Assembly: GCA_001598975.1 (NCBI GenBank)
Contig: BBXU01003030.1
Span: 1 to 64,000 of the forward strand
DNA length: 64,000 nucleotides
Reading direction: 5' to 3'
Origin: Parachlorella kessleri
Lineage: Eukaryota; Chlorophyta; Trebouxiophyceae; Chlorellales; Chlorellaceae
Below, piece by piece: positions 45,701-57,900 of the stretch. The notes under the pieces are model-generated. The model was not told the origin of the DNA. It saw only the letters and a list, made by a program, of their open reading frames with translations, and searched no databases. The translations under genes were made by a program, and so were the position numbers. How positions within the stretch are numbered: position 1 is the first letter of the stretch; each line of letters opens with the position of its first letter.

Positions 45701-48231
45701 AGGAGCCGGTGGGATTGCTGGGTGACGAGGTGTTTGTGGTGAAGCGGAGTCAAGCGCATTGAGCCTGGTGAGCTAGCTACCGCTGATTTGACAGTTGCTG
45801 CCAAATGTCAACAGTCAATCCAGGCTAGCTGGGGGTTGCTTGTTCATCTATGGTGTAGCTTAGCATCTTCCATGTGTCACTGCAGGCAGCAGCGCTGGTA
45901 GATGCAGGGCCAGGGCCGCGCAGCACTCCACAGCCGCTGCCTGCACAAGAGCAGCCAAGTGAGTGGACACTCTGGGCTCTGCATCTAGCTAAGTAATACG
46001 GTTGTTGTTTTTTGCAGGGATGATACTGCGCTGTGAGGTTTATAGCTGGATGGAGAGGGTCTTGCTTGCGTGCAGCCCATGCGGTACCTCGTCACCTGCC
46101 CTACCTGCCACTGCATCTCAACGCCGGCTGCTCTGTTGCTGCTCCTCTGCTGAGGACATGGGCAGGGGTGTTGAACTTGCTGGTTCAATGATCTTGGTTG
46201 CCGCGACAGAGTGGTGGAGGCTGGGCCAGTAGCAGCCAGGACATACTCTGCCACCTGTCAAGAAACCTGCTACCTGCATCGTAAGGCATGCATCGCCCCA
46301 CCCCTGCAGATGGCTTTGCGCAGCTTGTCCAGCCGGCGCCCACCCCGCCGCCGCCCCAGCAAGTGCAGCAGCCACTGAATGGCAAGCCAACGGCAGCGTC
46401 TGTGGTGGCGGCCTCCCTCGCACAGAAGGGCCGTGCTGTGGGGCCTGCGCCGGTGGTTGCGCCGCCACCCGGCAGTGCGCACACCTCCCTGGACAGTGGC
46501 GAGGCTGGTCGGCAGCCAGTGGACATGTCTATGGACTCCCTCTCTGTGCAGCTGCAATTCTTGGGTGAGCGGCCTGAGCAAAAGCGCGGAGTCGCTGTCA
46601 GTTCGCCTGATGGGACTTGCTGGTGTATGGGAGGTGCATGATGCTTCTTGGCCCCGGTCTACGCACCCTGCCCTGCCCTTTTTGCATGGTTATGGTGACC
46701 AGCCGCCACCTGGTGTGCTAGTGCTGCTCTGTTGAGCAGCATTGTGCCATTTAAGGGGGGCGGCCGGCAAGTGGGATTGCAACGCCGACCCCATGCACGC
46801 GCGCAGGCCTCCAAGACAGCGTGAGCCCGCTGACGCCCGCGGCCAGCCTGCAGCTGCTGCAGTCCTGCGCATCGCGATCAATACCGCTGCCTAGCGACTC
46901 GCTGTGGCAGTCGGTGCCGCAGCGGCCGCGCCCGCCCTCCATACCCATCCCGCCCTCCTACCCATCGCAGGTGTGGAGCGTGTGCGTCAGGCGGGGTGTA
47001 GGGGCCCCCTTGACACGCAGGCGTGTCTTGGCAGTGGCGCAGCACTCTTGCCTGGGAGGCAGTCTGTAACGTGGTCTCCCATATCAGGGCTGGGGGCCTG
47101 GTGTTGACAGGCGCACTACACCTGCAGCGTTGCTCGTGTACGGCTCTCGCTCGCTCAGTAACTGCCTCACCGCGGTGCACTGCTTCCTTCCCGCCTGCAG
47201 AAGCTGCCCATCTTCGATAACCCCGCGCTGTATGAGAAGCTGGACGCGGAGACGCTGTTCTTCATCTTCTACAACCAGCCGGGGTCGTACCAGCAGTACC
47301 TGGCGGCGCGGGAGCTCAAGCGGCAGGCATGGCGCTACCACAAGCAGCATGGCGCGTGGTTCCAGGTGGGGGCGGCGGGTGGGGGGCGAACTGGGGAGAA
47401 GACAAGAGCGGCAGGCATGTGGGGCGGGAATTTGTGGGTGGTAGGCAGCCTATAAGAGAGACAGGCCCTCATGGGCCCGCAGGTCAGCCTCATCATGGTT
47501 GTAGATATGGCGTGCAGTCTGAATTTCGCTCTTAAGATCCGGCAGAGGTGACACTTGGCACTTGCTGCAGTCTCTGTTCCCCCATCTGACCATGCGGCCG
47601 TGAGTCCCCCCACTTTGGTCAACCAAGGGCCTTGTCGCCCTTGTGTATTGGTCGGAAGGGTGTGCAATGGACATGCACCCGGGTCACCCGTGTGTGCGAT
47701 GCTGACTAGCTGCCGTGTGGGTCGTGCTGTAGCGGCACGAGGAGCCGAAGGCGGGCGGCCAGCCAGGCGACGACTGGGAGCAGGGTGGGCGACACTGGCC
47801 GAACGGAGTTGCACGCTCGTGCTGACCGCTGTGCTAAGGCCGCCTGACCTGGCTGAGAGGATGTCTTTCACACAGTGTTTGTAATACGTTGTGGCAGCTG
47901 CGTAAGATGGTGCTGCACTGATTGGCTGTTGTATCTACTCCATCTACACCCCCCTTCTGATAGCCTGACTCGCCGTCCCTGCAGGCACCTACGTGTACTT
48001 TGACAACCTGCTGCATGATGACGGAACAGGCAAGTGCGGCTGACAGCAGGCAGCCCCTGGATCTGTTATGCTGTGCCCTGACGTCAAGATGCCGTGTCTG
48101 GTGCTGGTGTCCTGTGAGACACACTTGGCTGATCGCTCGAGCATTCCCCGTCTGCAGGCAGTGGCTGGTGCTACAGGCTCAAGCAGGACTTCTTGTTCAA
48201 GTATGATGCTCTTGAAGATTTTGAACTATGA
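42715..48231 (+). CDS. NOT3: CCR4-NOT complex subunit 3 (NOT3/NOT5)
   Basis: Fifteen exons (42715-42807, 42998-43098, 43488-43707, 44054-44221, 44525-44616, 44718-44748, 44802-45082, 45287-45653, 45886-45958, 46310-46564, 46807-46970, 47201-47365, 47733-47784, 47985-48029, 48158-48231) keep frame and give 726 residues. The N-terminal Not3 coiled coil is plain: [49 protein letters not shown] charged Arg/Glu patch and Pro/Gln/Ala-rich linker fill the middle. The C-terminal NOT box has [52 protein letters not shown] and [10 protein letters not shown]3 scaffolds the CCR4-NOT deadenylase, which shortens mRNA poly(A) tails. The 31-base exon 44718-44748 is the least certain. Introns after 43707 and 48029 appear to use GC donors. 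Confidence 0.95.
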
Positions 48232-48603
48232 GCCAGGTTGTGTCACATCCCGGCCTGGGGTGAAGCTTTCGTTCCGCTGTTGCCACGCTGTGCTTGCCAG
48301 TTTTGAGTTGGGAAGCGGGTGTTGTTGTGCAATCTGAGCGGTACCTGTATATTTATGCTTTCTTTTCTTTGCCACCGTGTCGGTATTTGTCCTGTTGTGT
48401 GGGGCACCCGTTGTTAGAGCGTAGGTGCAGTTTCTGACCGAGTGTTGTCAGAAATCTGTTACGACTTCCGTTCTGTTTATTCTCACATCCTTAACCCTTT
48501 CCCTCTAGGCTGACGAGGTTGTGACTGGGCAATGCGTTGGCTTCCCTTGCTTGTACTCTTGCAACGCGTCCGAGCAGGAATTGGCAATACCCAGAGCACC
48601 AAT

Positions 48604-48639
48604 CTAGTAGTTATGAGCATGACAGCTCATAGCTACTAG
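48604..48639. repeat. 15-bp inverted repeat with 6-base loop
   Basis: CTAGTAGTTATGAGC (48604-48618) and GCTCATAGCTACTAG (48625-48639) pair at 14 of 15 positions, with one G-T or A-C type mismatch depending on strand, around the loop ATGACA. It could form a hairpin in either 3' UTR. Confidence 0.85.
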
Positions 48640-48789
48640 ATAGTATTATTCTCACGTCCAGTGCTTGCCAATGAAACAACTCCTACTGGCTTATTCCTAA
48701 AGCAAGCTCCCTCAAGTTTATTCGCATTCCTATCAGCTCTCAGTTGAAACATCACGCCACTATGAAGCATACTCAGGCAAGACTCAGGC

Positions 48790-48882
48790 TCATTCTGCAT
48801 CCAACCCTGTCAGTCCAGTCCAGCCCAGCTCTACTCCCTGTTCACACTATTGCCACCCATGCTAATACTGTCACTGCTGCAT
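48790..48882. repeat. Dispersed repeat, copy B
   Basis: Matches copy A at 8978-9070 through CATTCTGCATCCA, CAGTCCAGTCCAGCCCAGCT, TACTCCCTGTTC and GCCACCCAT. It begins about 60 bases beyond the HEATR5 stop on the minus-strand 3' side. Confidence 0.75.
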
Positions 48883-48941
48883 GAGAGCGGCATCAGAGGC
48901 AGCCGCACAGCACAAGCATTACCGCACAGCACAGCAACGCA

Positions 48942-51900
48942 CTAACTGGCTGGCTTGAGAGCAGCAAAGGACTTGAGTTGTATTGACGGCTTGGCGGCGC
49001 CTGCATGAGCAGCTGCTGTCTGTGCCCCTGCAGTGCTGCCCCCTGCCCCGCCGCTGCCCGAGCCGCCTTGCAGGGCTTGCTGCAGCCGCTGCTTAGCCCC
49101 CAGGGGCAGGGCAGCCACTGTGGCCTTAAAAGCAGGCGCTGCCTGCCCTGAGGCCAAGTGGGTGATGAGCTTGAGTGCCATGTCAGACAGCACGGCACTG
49201 GGGCGGGGGTTGCCAGGCAGGGGTGCCGCCACTTCTATAAGCAGTGGCACCAACAGCTGCATGAAGGGTGCCTGGCTGGCTTCGCCGGTGCTGCTGGAGG
49301 TGGTTGCTGCCAGGAGCGCCACTTTGAGGGTCTCGGCCACAGCCTGTGACAGGTGTGCGGCAAGGCTAAAATCAGCAGTCAAGCAGGGTACTCAGGCCCC
49401 AACTGGATCAAGCAAAGGTGGCCAGTACGATAACAGCACACCCACAGTTGCTACAGGAAGCGAGTCCGCGGACACCAGAGCCTCGCACGGTGCACTACTA
49501 CAGCTCCCATACCAAGAAGCAAAAACATCCCACATGCTTCCCTGGGTAACCTGTCAGTATTGGAGGCACCAATGCACCCATCCTTGCACACTGACCAGCG
49601 CACCTGGACTTGAAGCTCTCCAAGGGCCCTCTCACCCTGCACCAGCCCATGCACCCTCGCTGCAGCGGGGGGCAGCACCACAGCGGCACACCGCAGGGCC
49701 CACTGCAGTGCCTCGGGCTGCTGCTGCGCTGATGACAGCTGCTGCAGGGGGCCACGCAGGGCTTGGAGGACCGCGATCGCCACAGACAAGTCTGAGCTCT
49801 CAGCAGCTGCTTGTAGGGCGGCCAGACAAAGCTGCAGGGTGGCTTCAGCCTGGCAGGCCTCGCCGCCTGCTGCAGTTGCATCTGCATGTTCTGTAGCTGC
49901 GGAGGTTCCCTCCAACCCGTTGGCTACCACTGTCGCCGCCAGCCCTGGGCCATCAGCGTTGCTTGTGGCCCCGACCTCACCGGGCTCACTTCCGCCACCA
50001 GCCTGCGCCTCGGCTTCGGTTGCGGCAGCTGCAGAGGGTGCTGCGCTTTCAAAGGCATCATCGCCCCAGTCGTCTTCAGCTCCACTCGCAGCTGCCGCCG
50101 GTGGTGCTGTTGCCGCCACAGTGCTGCTGCCTGGGCGGCTTGCTGCTACAGCTCCAGCTAGAGGCATTATGGCCGCCAGAGTGGCGCCAAGCCGTGCGCT
50201 GGGAGCCTGCCCGCCTGCTGCTGTAAGCTGCTGTGCCTGCTGCGCTAGGCTGGCCCCAGCACCAGCCAGCACCGTCAGAGGAGAGGGCATGCTGCTGCCG
50301 GCCGGGCTCCCTGCTTGCAGGGCAGGGCCAACAATAGCGGCTAGGTCCACAAGATAGCCTGAACCCGCTGCCAGCTGCTCAGCCTGCCTGGCTGCAGCCA
50401 ACAATGCTGTGCCGAGCCCCAGGCTGCGGTGCAGCAGGGGCACAAACGTGTCCGGCATGGAGGCTGCATGGCCGACAGCTGCCTGGAGTGTGAGCTTGGC
50501 GCAGGCAAGAGCCGGGTCGAGGACGCCTGCCAATGCTGCATAGCTGTCAGCACCGGGATGAGAGCCGTTTCCATGAGCGTCAAGTGCCGCGCTGCTATCC
50601 CCAGCAGGTGCAGGGTCAAAGCCTGGGACCGCCAGTGCTATGCACTTCTCAGCTGCTGCAAGCAGCTGCTGCAGGGCCGTAGCCGCCAGAGGGTGAGGGT
50701 CAACTGCCCTGCTGCCCTCACCCCCAGCCAAAGAACCGATGGCTGTTGCCAGCTGGCAAAGCACACGTGCTGTGCGTTGCACTGCCTCTGCACCGCCTGC
50801 AGACTGTTCTTGCCTGCCATTGCGGCCACTGCTGCTGCTGCTGCCATGATGCAGGCTTGCAGCTGGTGCAAGAACCTGCCGCAGGAGCGCCATAAGAAGC
50901 GCAGTCAGCTCAGCCACCTCCTCCAAGCTCAGTAACCCCACAGCCACAAACGCAGAGCCTGTCAGCCGCTCAAGTGCTTTCAAAGCCGCAGCCAGGCCTC
51001 CCTGCAGGCCGCCAGGCACCGCCGCGCTGCCATTTCTGCCCCGGCCGCCCTTCCTGGCTGCACCTGCTGACCCTGCTGCTGCCCATGCAAGGTGGGCGCC
51101 GCCAGACGCCCCTTCTGGCTCGGTGGCATCGCAGACGCACATCTGGCAAATGTCCAGCAGCGCCTGGTACCTCTCCGCTGCCCTTGCCGTCCTTAGTGGT
51201 GCTGGTGCGCTCGGCTGCTGCTGCTGCTGCTGCTCTTGTAGCTGCTGCTCAAGAAGGCATGTGCAGGCGTCCAGGGCTGCCGGCCAGGCGCGCTGCAGGT
51301 ACGGCCTCACCGCTGCGAGAATGGCCACCAGCGGGGCACCACTGAGCGCCTGGCCAGGCTGCTGTACTGATGGTGCAGCTGCAGCTGCCTGCTCACCGCC
51401 CTGAGCCTGCTCCATGCCGTCCGCGACCGCAGGGCTGCCAGCTGCGGCTTCCTGCCCCTCCTCGGGTATGACCCCAAGACCTGGGGCGCCAGCAGAGCCG
51501 GTCCCTGCTGCAGCTGATGCTGTGGCTGTTGTGGTGGCTGCGCTGGAGGCGGTACAAAGCTTGGGGCGGTAGGCCAGCTGGATGGCCGCAGGCTGGCTGA
51601 CAAGCACTACATAGTCTTCCAGCAGCCTGCAATAAGCGGCAACGGAACGATTGGACCCTGGCTTCAGCCTCGCCTGTGAGCTGGGAGGCCGTTGCCTCGC
51701 TTACGGCAGTAAGCGTTGCACTGATCCGAGGTTTAGCTAACCCTTGTTTGGCTGGAGTGGGGTGTTCCTGCTCTCCTGGCATAAAATCTCTATGCGGACT
51801 CCCTTCTGAATGACCCCACCGGGGTCAAATATGGCCATGCGGTGTGGACGATGACACGAGCCTCGCAGGCAGTGTCCCTCAAACAGGCATCCTTGCACGA

Positions 51901-54900
51901 CCGGCTGCGACCCACCCGAGCCAGCTGTCCAGCAAAGCCTCTGCGAGAGGCGCCTGCGCCTTGGACACCACGCGAGCGGTGGCACCGTCAGCAGAGCCAG
52001 CTGCCAGCACAGCGCAGTGGGCATGGGCCTCCAGAAGAGCCACCTTCAAGGGTGCGGGCACTTGAGAAGTGATTGTCAGCAGGGAGGGTGACGCCAGTAG
52101 AGTAAGAAATGTGCTCATAACTGCGATATAGTCTGTGGAAAGTAACTATTTCAGGCCGGCTGGCATTCCCACCAGACCACCCAACTACCGACCATGTTGC
52201 TGCAACTGTTCTTCTCTGCAATCGCGGCCGTCTGCAATGCCAAGCTTGCGATGGGAGTGCATGCTACACCGGCAGTATTGCCTGGGGCAGGGGCTGAGGG
52301 AATAGCAAAATTGCAAGAAATCCAGGCGCATTGTCCCTTACCTTAGCTCGCACATCCACCCACTCAGCATACAGCTGCTCAGGCTGGTTCCCGGAGCCCC
52401 ACTGTGCTACTGGCGCTGCCAGCAGAGACATCAGGCGCTCCAGCACTGTGGCATCTCCACCAGCCAGCCCCTCCTCCAGGAATAAGGCCGCAAGCGTGGC
52501 CCCAGCAGCTTGGAGGGTGGGGGACGCGCCCGCCGACAAGCTCGCCCTGTACACAAGTGATCAGACACGGTGGTGATGCTTGCTCTCTGCCTTGCCTTTC
52601 ACAACCTACGAAGTCCCCACCGAAGCCACATCAATAAACAACCAAAGTCATACTCATCATTCACAGAGCAGACTCCAGCGCTCGACTGCCTCAACTTCTG
52701 TTCTGTGTGACCTTCCCGCCCCACCCACTTACCTGATGGCAGACACCACCTGTGCCTGGTACAGCTCCAGCAGCCGCTGTCCCTCTGCCAGCGGGTCAGC
52801 GGTGTCGGCAAAGCGCTTCACCACCGCCTTCATCAGCTTGACCCCCAGCGGCCGCAAGGCCTACACCAGAACCAGCCCCAAGGCTCAACTCATCACACTC
52901 ATCCAACCAGTCGAAAACACTGAATTCAGGGCAGCATGGTGGGCTGCTGAAGGGGCCGCCAAGGAGGTCCAGCATCAAAATGATGTGATGCTTGAACGGG
53001 GTGTCTGGCAGTGGCCCCTCCCCGTGACAGGCAGACAGGACCAAACTTGCAGTACGGCTGGAAACCTCCCTCCATCTCCCAGGTCTCACCTCCAGCTGGC
53101 CGCTGGCCATCTTGAACCCCATGTCCACCAGCAGCTGCAGCCGGAGCACCAGCCAGTCACCCCCGCCGCTGGCCTGCGCCGCTGCCAGGTCGCTGTGGCG
53201 GGGGTCGGTGCCACACACCAGGCCCGGAATCTGCACATGCACGCCCAGCGTGCTGACAGGTGTCCTTGCAACTGTCTTGCAACTGTCACTCCGGGACCCC
53301 TCCAGGGCGGCAGGAAACTTACTCTGGGCCTTCCGCTAAGAATCCACCTTGGTCCAAGAGTCAGTTCGAGCCCCAGAGCCACGAGCTGCCGGGTCATGCA
53401 GTCGAGGCAAGTACGCCACGTGCAACATTTGGGCATGCCTAGGGTCGTTCTCAGCGCAAAGCTTAGGTCCAAACAGGCGCACCGTGCCACCCACCTGCAG
53501 TAGGCACTTGGCAGCAAACAGCCGTGTGCGGAGGCGAGGAGTGAGGCCGGCCTTGGCTGAGCTGCGGACAGCGGCAGACCCCATGCCTTCACCGGGGCTA
53601 GCTGCGGCTGAGCCTGCGTGTGGGGCTGGGGCTGGTGGCGGGGCGGCGGCTGCACTCGACTCCTCATCATCATCATCGCCGTCACCCCTGCCGGCTCCGC
53701 TCTCTGCATGAAAATCGGCACATCATCTGGTGTGATTGTCAGCACAAACGCGTCTCTTTTATAGGTGGGGAAGGAGGCAAGTAGCCGTCCACCGCAGTGC
53801 AGCTGCAGCAAAGAACACCTGTGCGGAAGGAGGCGGTTGCCCTACTGTCCAAGCACTAGACTGCCTTCCTGCACCCATGACCCCTGCCAGGCCTACCTAG
53901 GGAGGCCTTGCTGGGCGACACATGCATGGCGGTGGTGCCGGGTGCCGCGGCCATGACCACGTCCCCACACAACGCCAGCCAGCGAGAGGGCTCTGCTGGT
54001 GCCCCCGCCACCAGCAGCGTGCGAAGCGTGGACTTGAGCTGTGAGGCAATAGTTGGGTCTGCAGCAGGGAAGAATTGCAGGAGGGGGAAGGATGAGCAAA
54101 CAAGTGCTTTCATAACTCACCTGACATTCGTAGTAACCTCTTGGTGATCGACAGCCATTAGCCAGAGTAGCAAGGCTTACAATGCCGAAGCCATCAGCAG
54201 AGATGTACGTACGATAGAAGCAATGTCAAGGGACCCCTGGCTGCAGAGCTCACCTGTCTCACCATCCAAGGCTGCAAAGAGGGCTGGCTCCACCTGCTCC
54301 GGCAGCACGCTGTGCGCGTCACGCTCTGCCAGGTGCCGTAGCGTATCAGCAGCTGCCTTACGAAGGCGGGGTTGCCGGGACAGCAGCGTATGTACGAGCA
54401 CCTGCACAGTTGGTTGCACCTGGGTACCTCCCCTTAGTAACCCTTGAAAGGCGCACCCACTGTTCAAGCTAGACTACAAAAACTACCAGTCACCAGTCAT
54501 GTACACCTGCAATCCCCCTGAGGAAACGCTGTTCCAGGGCTGCGGAACTGGCTCGTCTGTCTCCAGCTGCATACACGCCCTCAAAACGCAGCACAACTGT
54601 CCTTTCCTGCGTCCTTTCCAACTTGCCTGCACATGGCTCTTGGCCGGCACCGCCTTGGGCGCAAAGAGCACCAGCATCTGGGTGTACAGCACCCTCTCCA
54701 GGGCAGCAGTCACCTCGTCGATGGGGCTTTCCGAGGCCCACAAGCCGCCTACAGGCACAAAACAATCCGCCAGTGTGGCGACTGTAAACTGGGGCGCAAG
54801 ATCCCGAATAGTCCGCGAGCTGGCACAACGGGCTCAAGGGGTTGAGGTAAGCACCGGCAGAGGTTCATGTGGCGATGCAAGCGGCACAGGGTCTGCAGGT

Positions 54901-57900
54901 ACTTCAGAAAAAGAGAAACTAACAAGCTGGTCCATCGAGAGCAGCATCCACCCTGCATGGCGCACCTGCCTCTCCCGGCCGCATGTCATTCATGATGGAC
55001 TTGCAGGCAATGTAGGCAGCACTGCCCAGTGAGTACTCTGGCCCTAGCACCGCCACCATAGCGTTGGCTAGGCGCCCGATGGCCGGCAGCAGCCCCGGAG
55101 TGCTATAGATGTCCTCAGCAAGCAGCACATCCTGAGCATAGGATAACACAGGGGTATCACTACCATTCTTCCATCGCACGCTTACTATTCCGAAATTTCT
55201 GTTAAGCGGGTGAGGATGTACCACGATACCATCACCACAACAATGAATATATCCTGTACCCTGCGCGCCTGACGATGTGCGGTCGATGGCTGGAATCGGA
55301 TGCCGCACCTGAGCCAACCCCAGCGTAGGCTTCACGTGGGGCACAAAGGCAAGGCCGGCTGCATTGGCACATGCCAGCAGGGCTTGCAGGATCCACAGGC
55401 AGATAGACTTGTCGGACGCCTCGGCCACTGCTATGAGGGTTTGCACAGCCAGTGGAAGGACTGCCTGCAGTGAGATCAACAGCCAGCCACCCGCCTTCAG
55501 GTGGCACCTCCAATTACAAAATGTGGTTGACATGTGTACAAAAGCGAGTTGAGGACAAACAATACGAACAGGCAGAGAGACAGTAAGACACTGACAGGTC
55601 ACACGCCATAGGAGTCTTACCTGCAGGCTAAGTCCCCCCACAGCGCTGCTCACGCTGCCCACGGCCAGCGCCAAGGTGGCACGCCGCAACAGGCTGGCGG
55701 TCGAGGCCGCCTCCTTGCACAATGCCTTGACCTGAGACATGCCAGTGAACCAGTTCCAGTAACATTTCCAGCTCGGTCGCCTGCTCAGCCAAGCACCAGT
55801 ACACAGCTTCACAACATTGGCCGCGGCCCTCGTCTTCGGCATGAACCAGCCAACCTCCCACATGTGGGCCACAGTGAGTATGAGTTCCAAGCAAGAGGAA
55901 AGCGTGGCGCACCAGCTGCACGGCAAGCGTGTTGTCCGGTGCCAGCGCAGCTGCCGCCGCATAGAGGTCAGCTGCTGCCCGCTGCAGCGCGGGGCTGCTA
56001 CTGCTCTCCTCTGCTACCTCGTCTGCAAGTGCCTTGACGCGCAGTGCCAGCTCGGGGGGTGCGGCTGCTTTGCCAGCCTTCTGCAGCTTGCGAAGTCCTG
56101 CCAGCGCTGCTGCCGCCACAATAGCAGCTGCAACCTGCCGCCGTTGGGGGTCCTTGTCTTTCTTCTTCTGCAGCCAGTAGACAGCGCGGCAGGTTGGTCT
56201 GCCTTGCTTGGCGGCCCAACTCATCACTGCATACACACGCAGGCCTGTGCGAGTGGTTCCTAAGTCTGCCCACAAACAAGCGAGGCGTGCCTTACAAACA
56301 AAACTCCTCACCAATGCTGAACTTTGGTTCATTGCAGCTGTGCATTCTAACGCTTGACAAGTCTCCAGGCACCTGCGGGCCTCCCTCTGCAATGCTCAGC
56401 AGAGCCTCCACAATGGCGGCTTGGTTGGGCGCTGACACGGCTGCCAGCAGCGTTCCCAGCAGGCTGAGCTGCGCCTCCAGCAGGGCGGCACCCAGGGCTT
56501 TTGGCTGCGGGTACGGTGCACATGTAGTGCCCTGAAAGTTGCCGCCTGCACCGGCAGCAAACACGCATACCGCCTGTTTCCCCTGATCCCTCTGTGTGGC
56601 TCATGATGGTTCAACACGGCCGGGATATGTACTCTAAAAGGCAGACCTGACGTTTAGCAGGCGCTGCTCCCTGTTGTTGAACGGCGTACAACTTGCAGCA
56701 CATAGAGGCATGGCAAAGCAGGCTGGGTGGTTGTTGAAGCACGGCAGCAGAGCCCTCTAGCTCATCAATGCCACAGCACTCACCTCCCTCAGAGTCCTCG
56801 ACCATGGCATACCCCAACCCCTCCCTCAGCCCCGCCTCCCAGGGCTGAATGGCGGGTGCCCCCGCCACGCCTTCGAAGCTTAGCAGGGCAGTCTCCAAGG
56901 GGTCCTGCCCCAGCGGCCAAGGTCCCAGCAGCGTGTTAGCACTGCAGCAGAGCAATAGACAGGTAGTGGGTAAGGAGGTGAGGTGCAACTGGCACCGACC
57001 GCTTTACAAACACCAACGCCAGGCGATGGCACGTGGGGTGAAGCTGAGGAAAACGATAGCTGTGCTGTCTGCTTGTCTCCAGCGAAGGCTATTAATTAAA
57101 TACAATAAGGGCAAGGGTTGACTGCCTCTAAATTGTAGATTGTACATAGGTCTTACATTCGGTGACAGGTACTGGGAGACCCTCAGCCCCATGCGTACCT
57201 ATCAAGCCAGGGCCGCAGTGCGCTCTCCGCCATGGGCAATGCGCCCGCAACAGCCACGCTCCGCACGGTGCGCATGCTGAGCTTCGTCAATGCCTCATGC
57301 TCCAGTATATAGGCGTTGGGAGCTGGCAGAGCCAGATACACCTCGAGCAGGCGAAGCTGCAGAAGCGCTGCTGCCCCAGCAAACATGCCCGTGGGACCGC
57401 CCTTGCCGCGGGCCGGTTCCTGTGGTAAGGCCAGGGAGAAAAACAGTGGCTAGGACAATGGTGGCCAGGCACTGCGTTTGCTGTGGGAAGTCACTTGGCA
57501 GGGATCAAAATCATTCCGTATCCCATGCTGTACTAAGCTGAAACAGCCGACGTGCTTCCCAGCCGCAAACTCTGCAAGGTCCCAGTCAGACGGCCCTCTT
57601 GCCAACGCCACCATGCACTCCGCTGCACATCTGAGCATGTAATGCCTGCAGCGACAACCCTCATGCCAAGACCAAGGTACCACACCGCTCGCATCTGCAC
57701 CCCCCTGCTCACCAATCCCCAGGCTGTCCCACCTGCAGGGCCGCATGAGAACTGATCACATCTAGCAGCGGCTTCAGGAAGGCTGCCACCTTCTTGCACA
57801 GTCGGGCCTGGTCTGCCTTTGGCGCCTGGAGCACCACGCCCTGCACATACGCCAGCAGCGCCTGCAGCGCCGAGGTGCGCCACCACAGCTCCGCGGCAAC

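Larger units (their letters stand above)
48232..48941. other. Convergent 3' interval, NOT3 and HEATR5
   Basis: Non-coding interval between two stop codons facing each other. It contains an imperfect inverted repeat (48604-48639) and dispersed repeat copy B (48790-48882). I see no TGTAA in either expected position. Confidence 0.6.
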
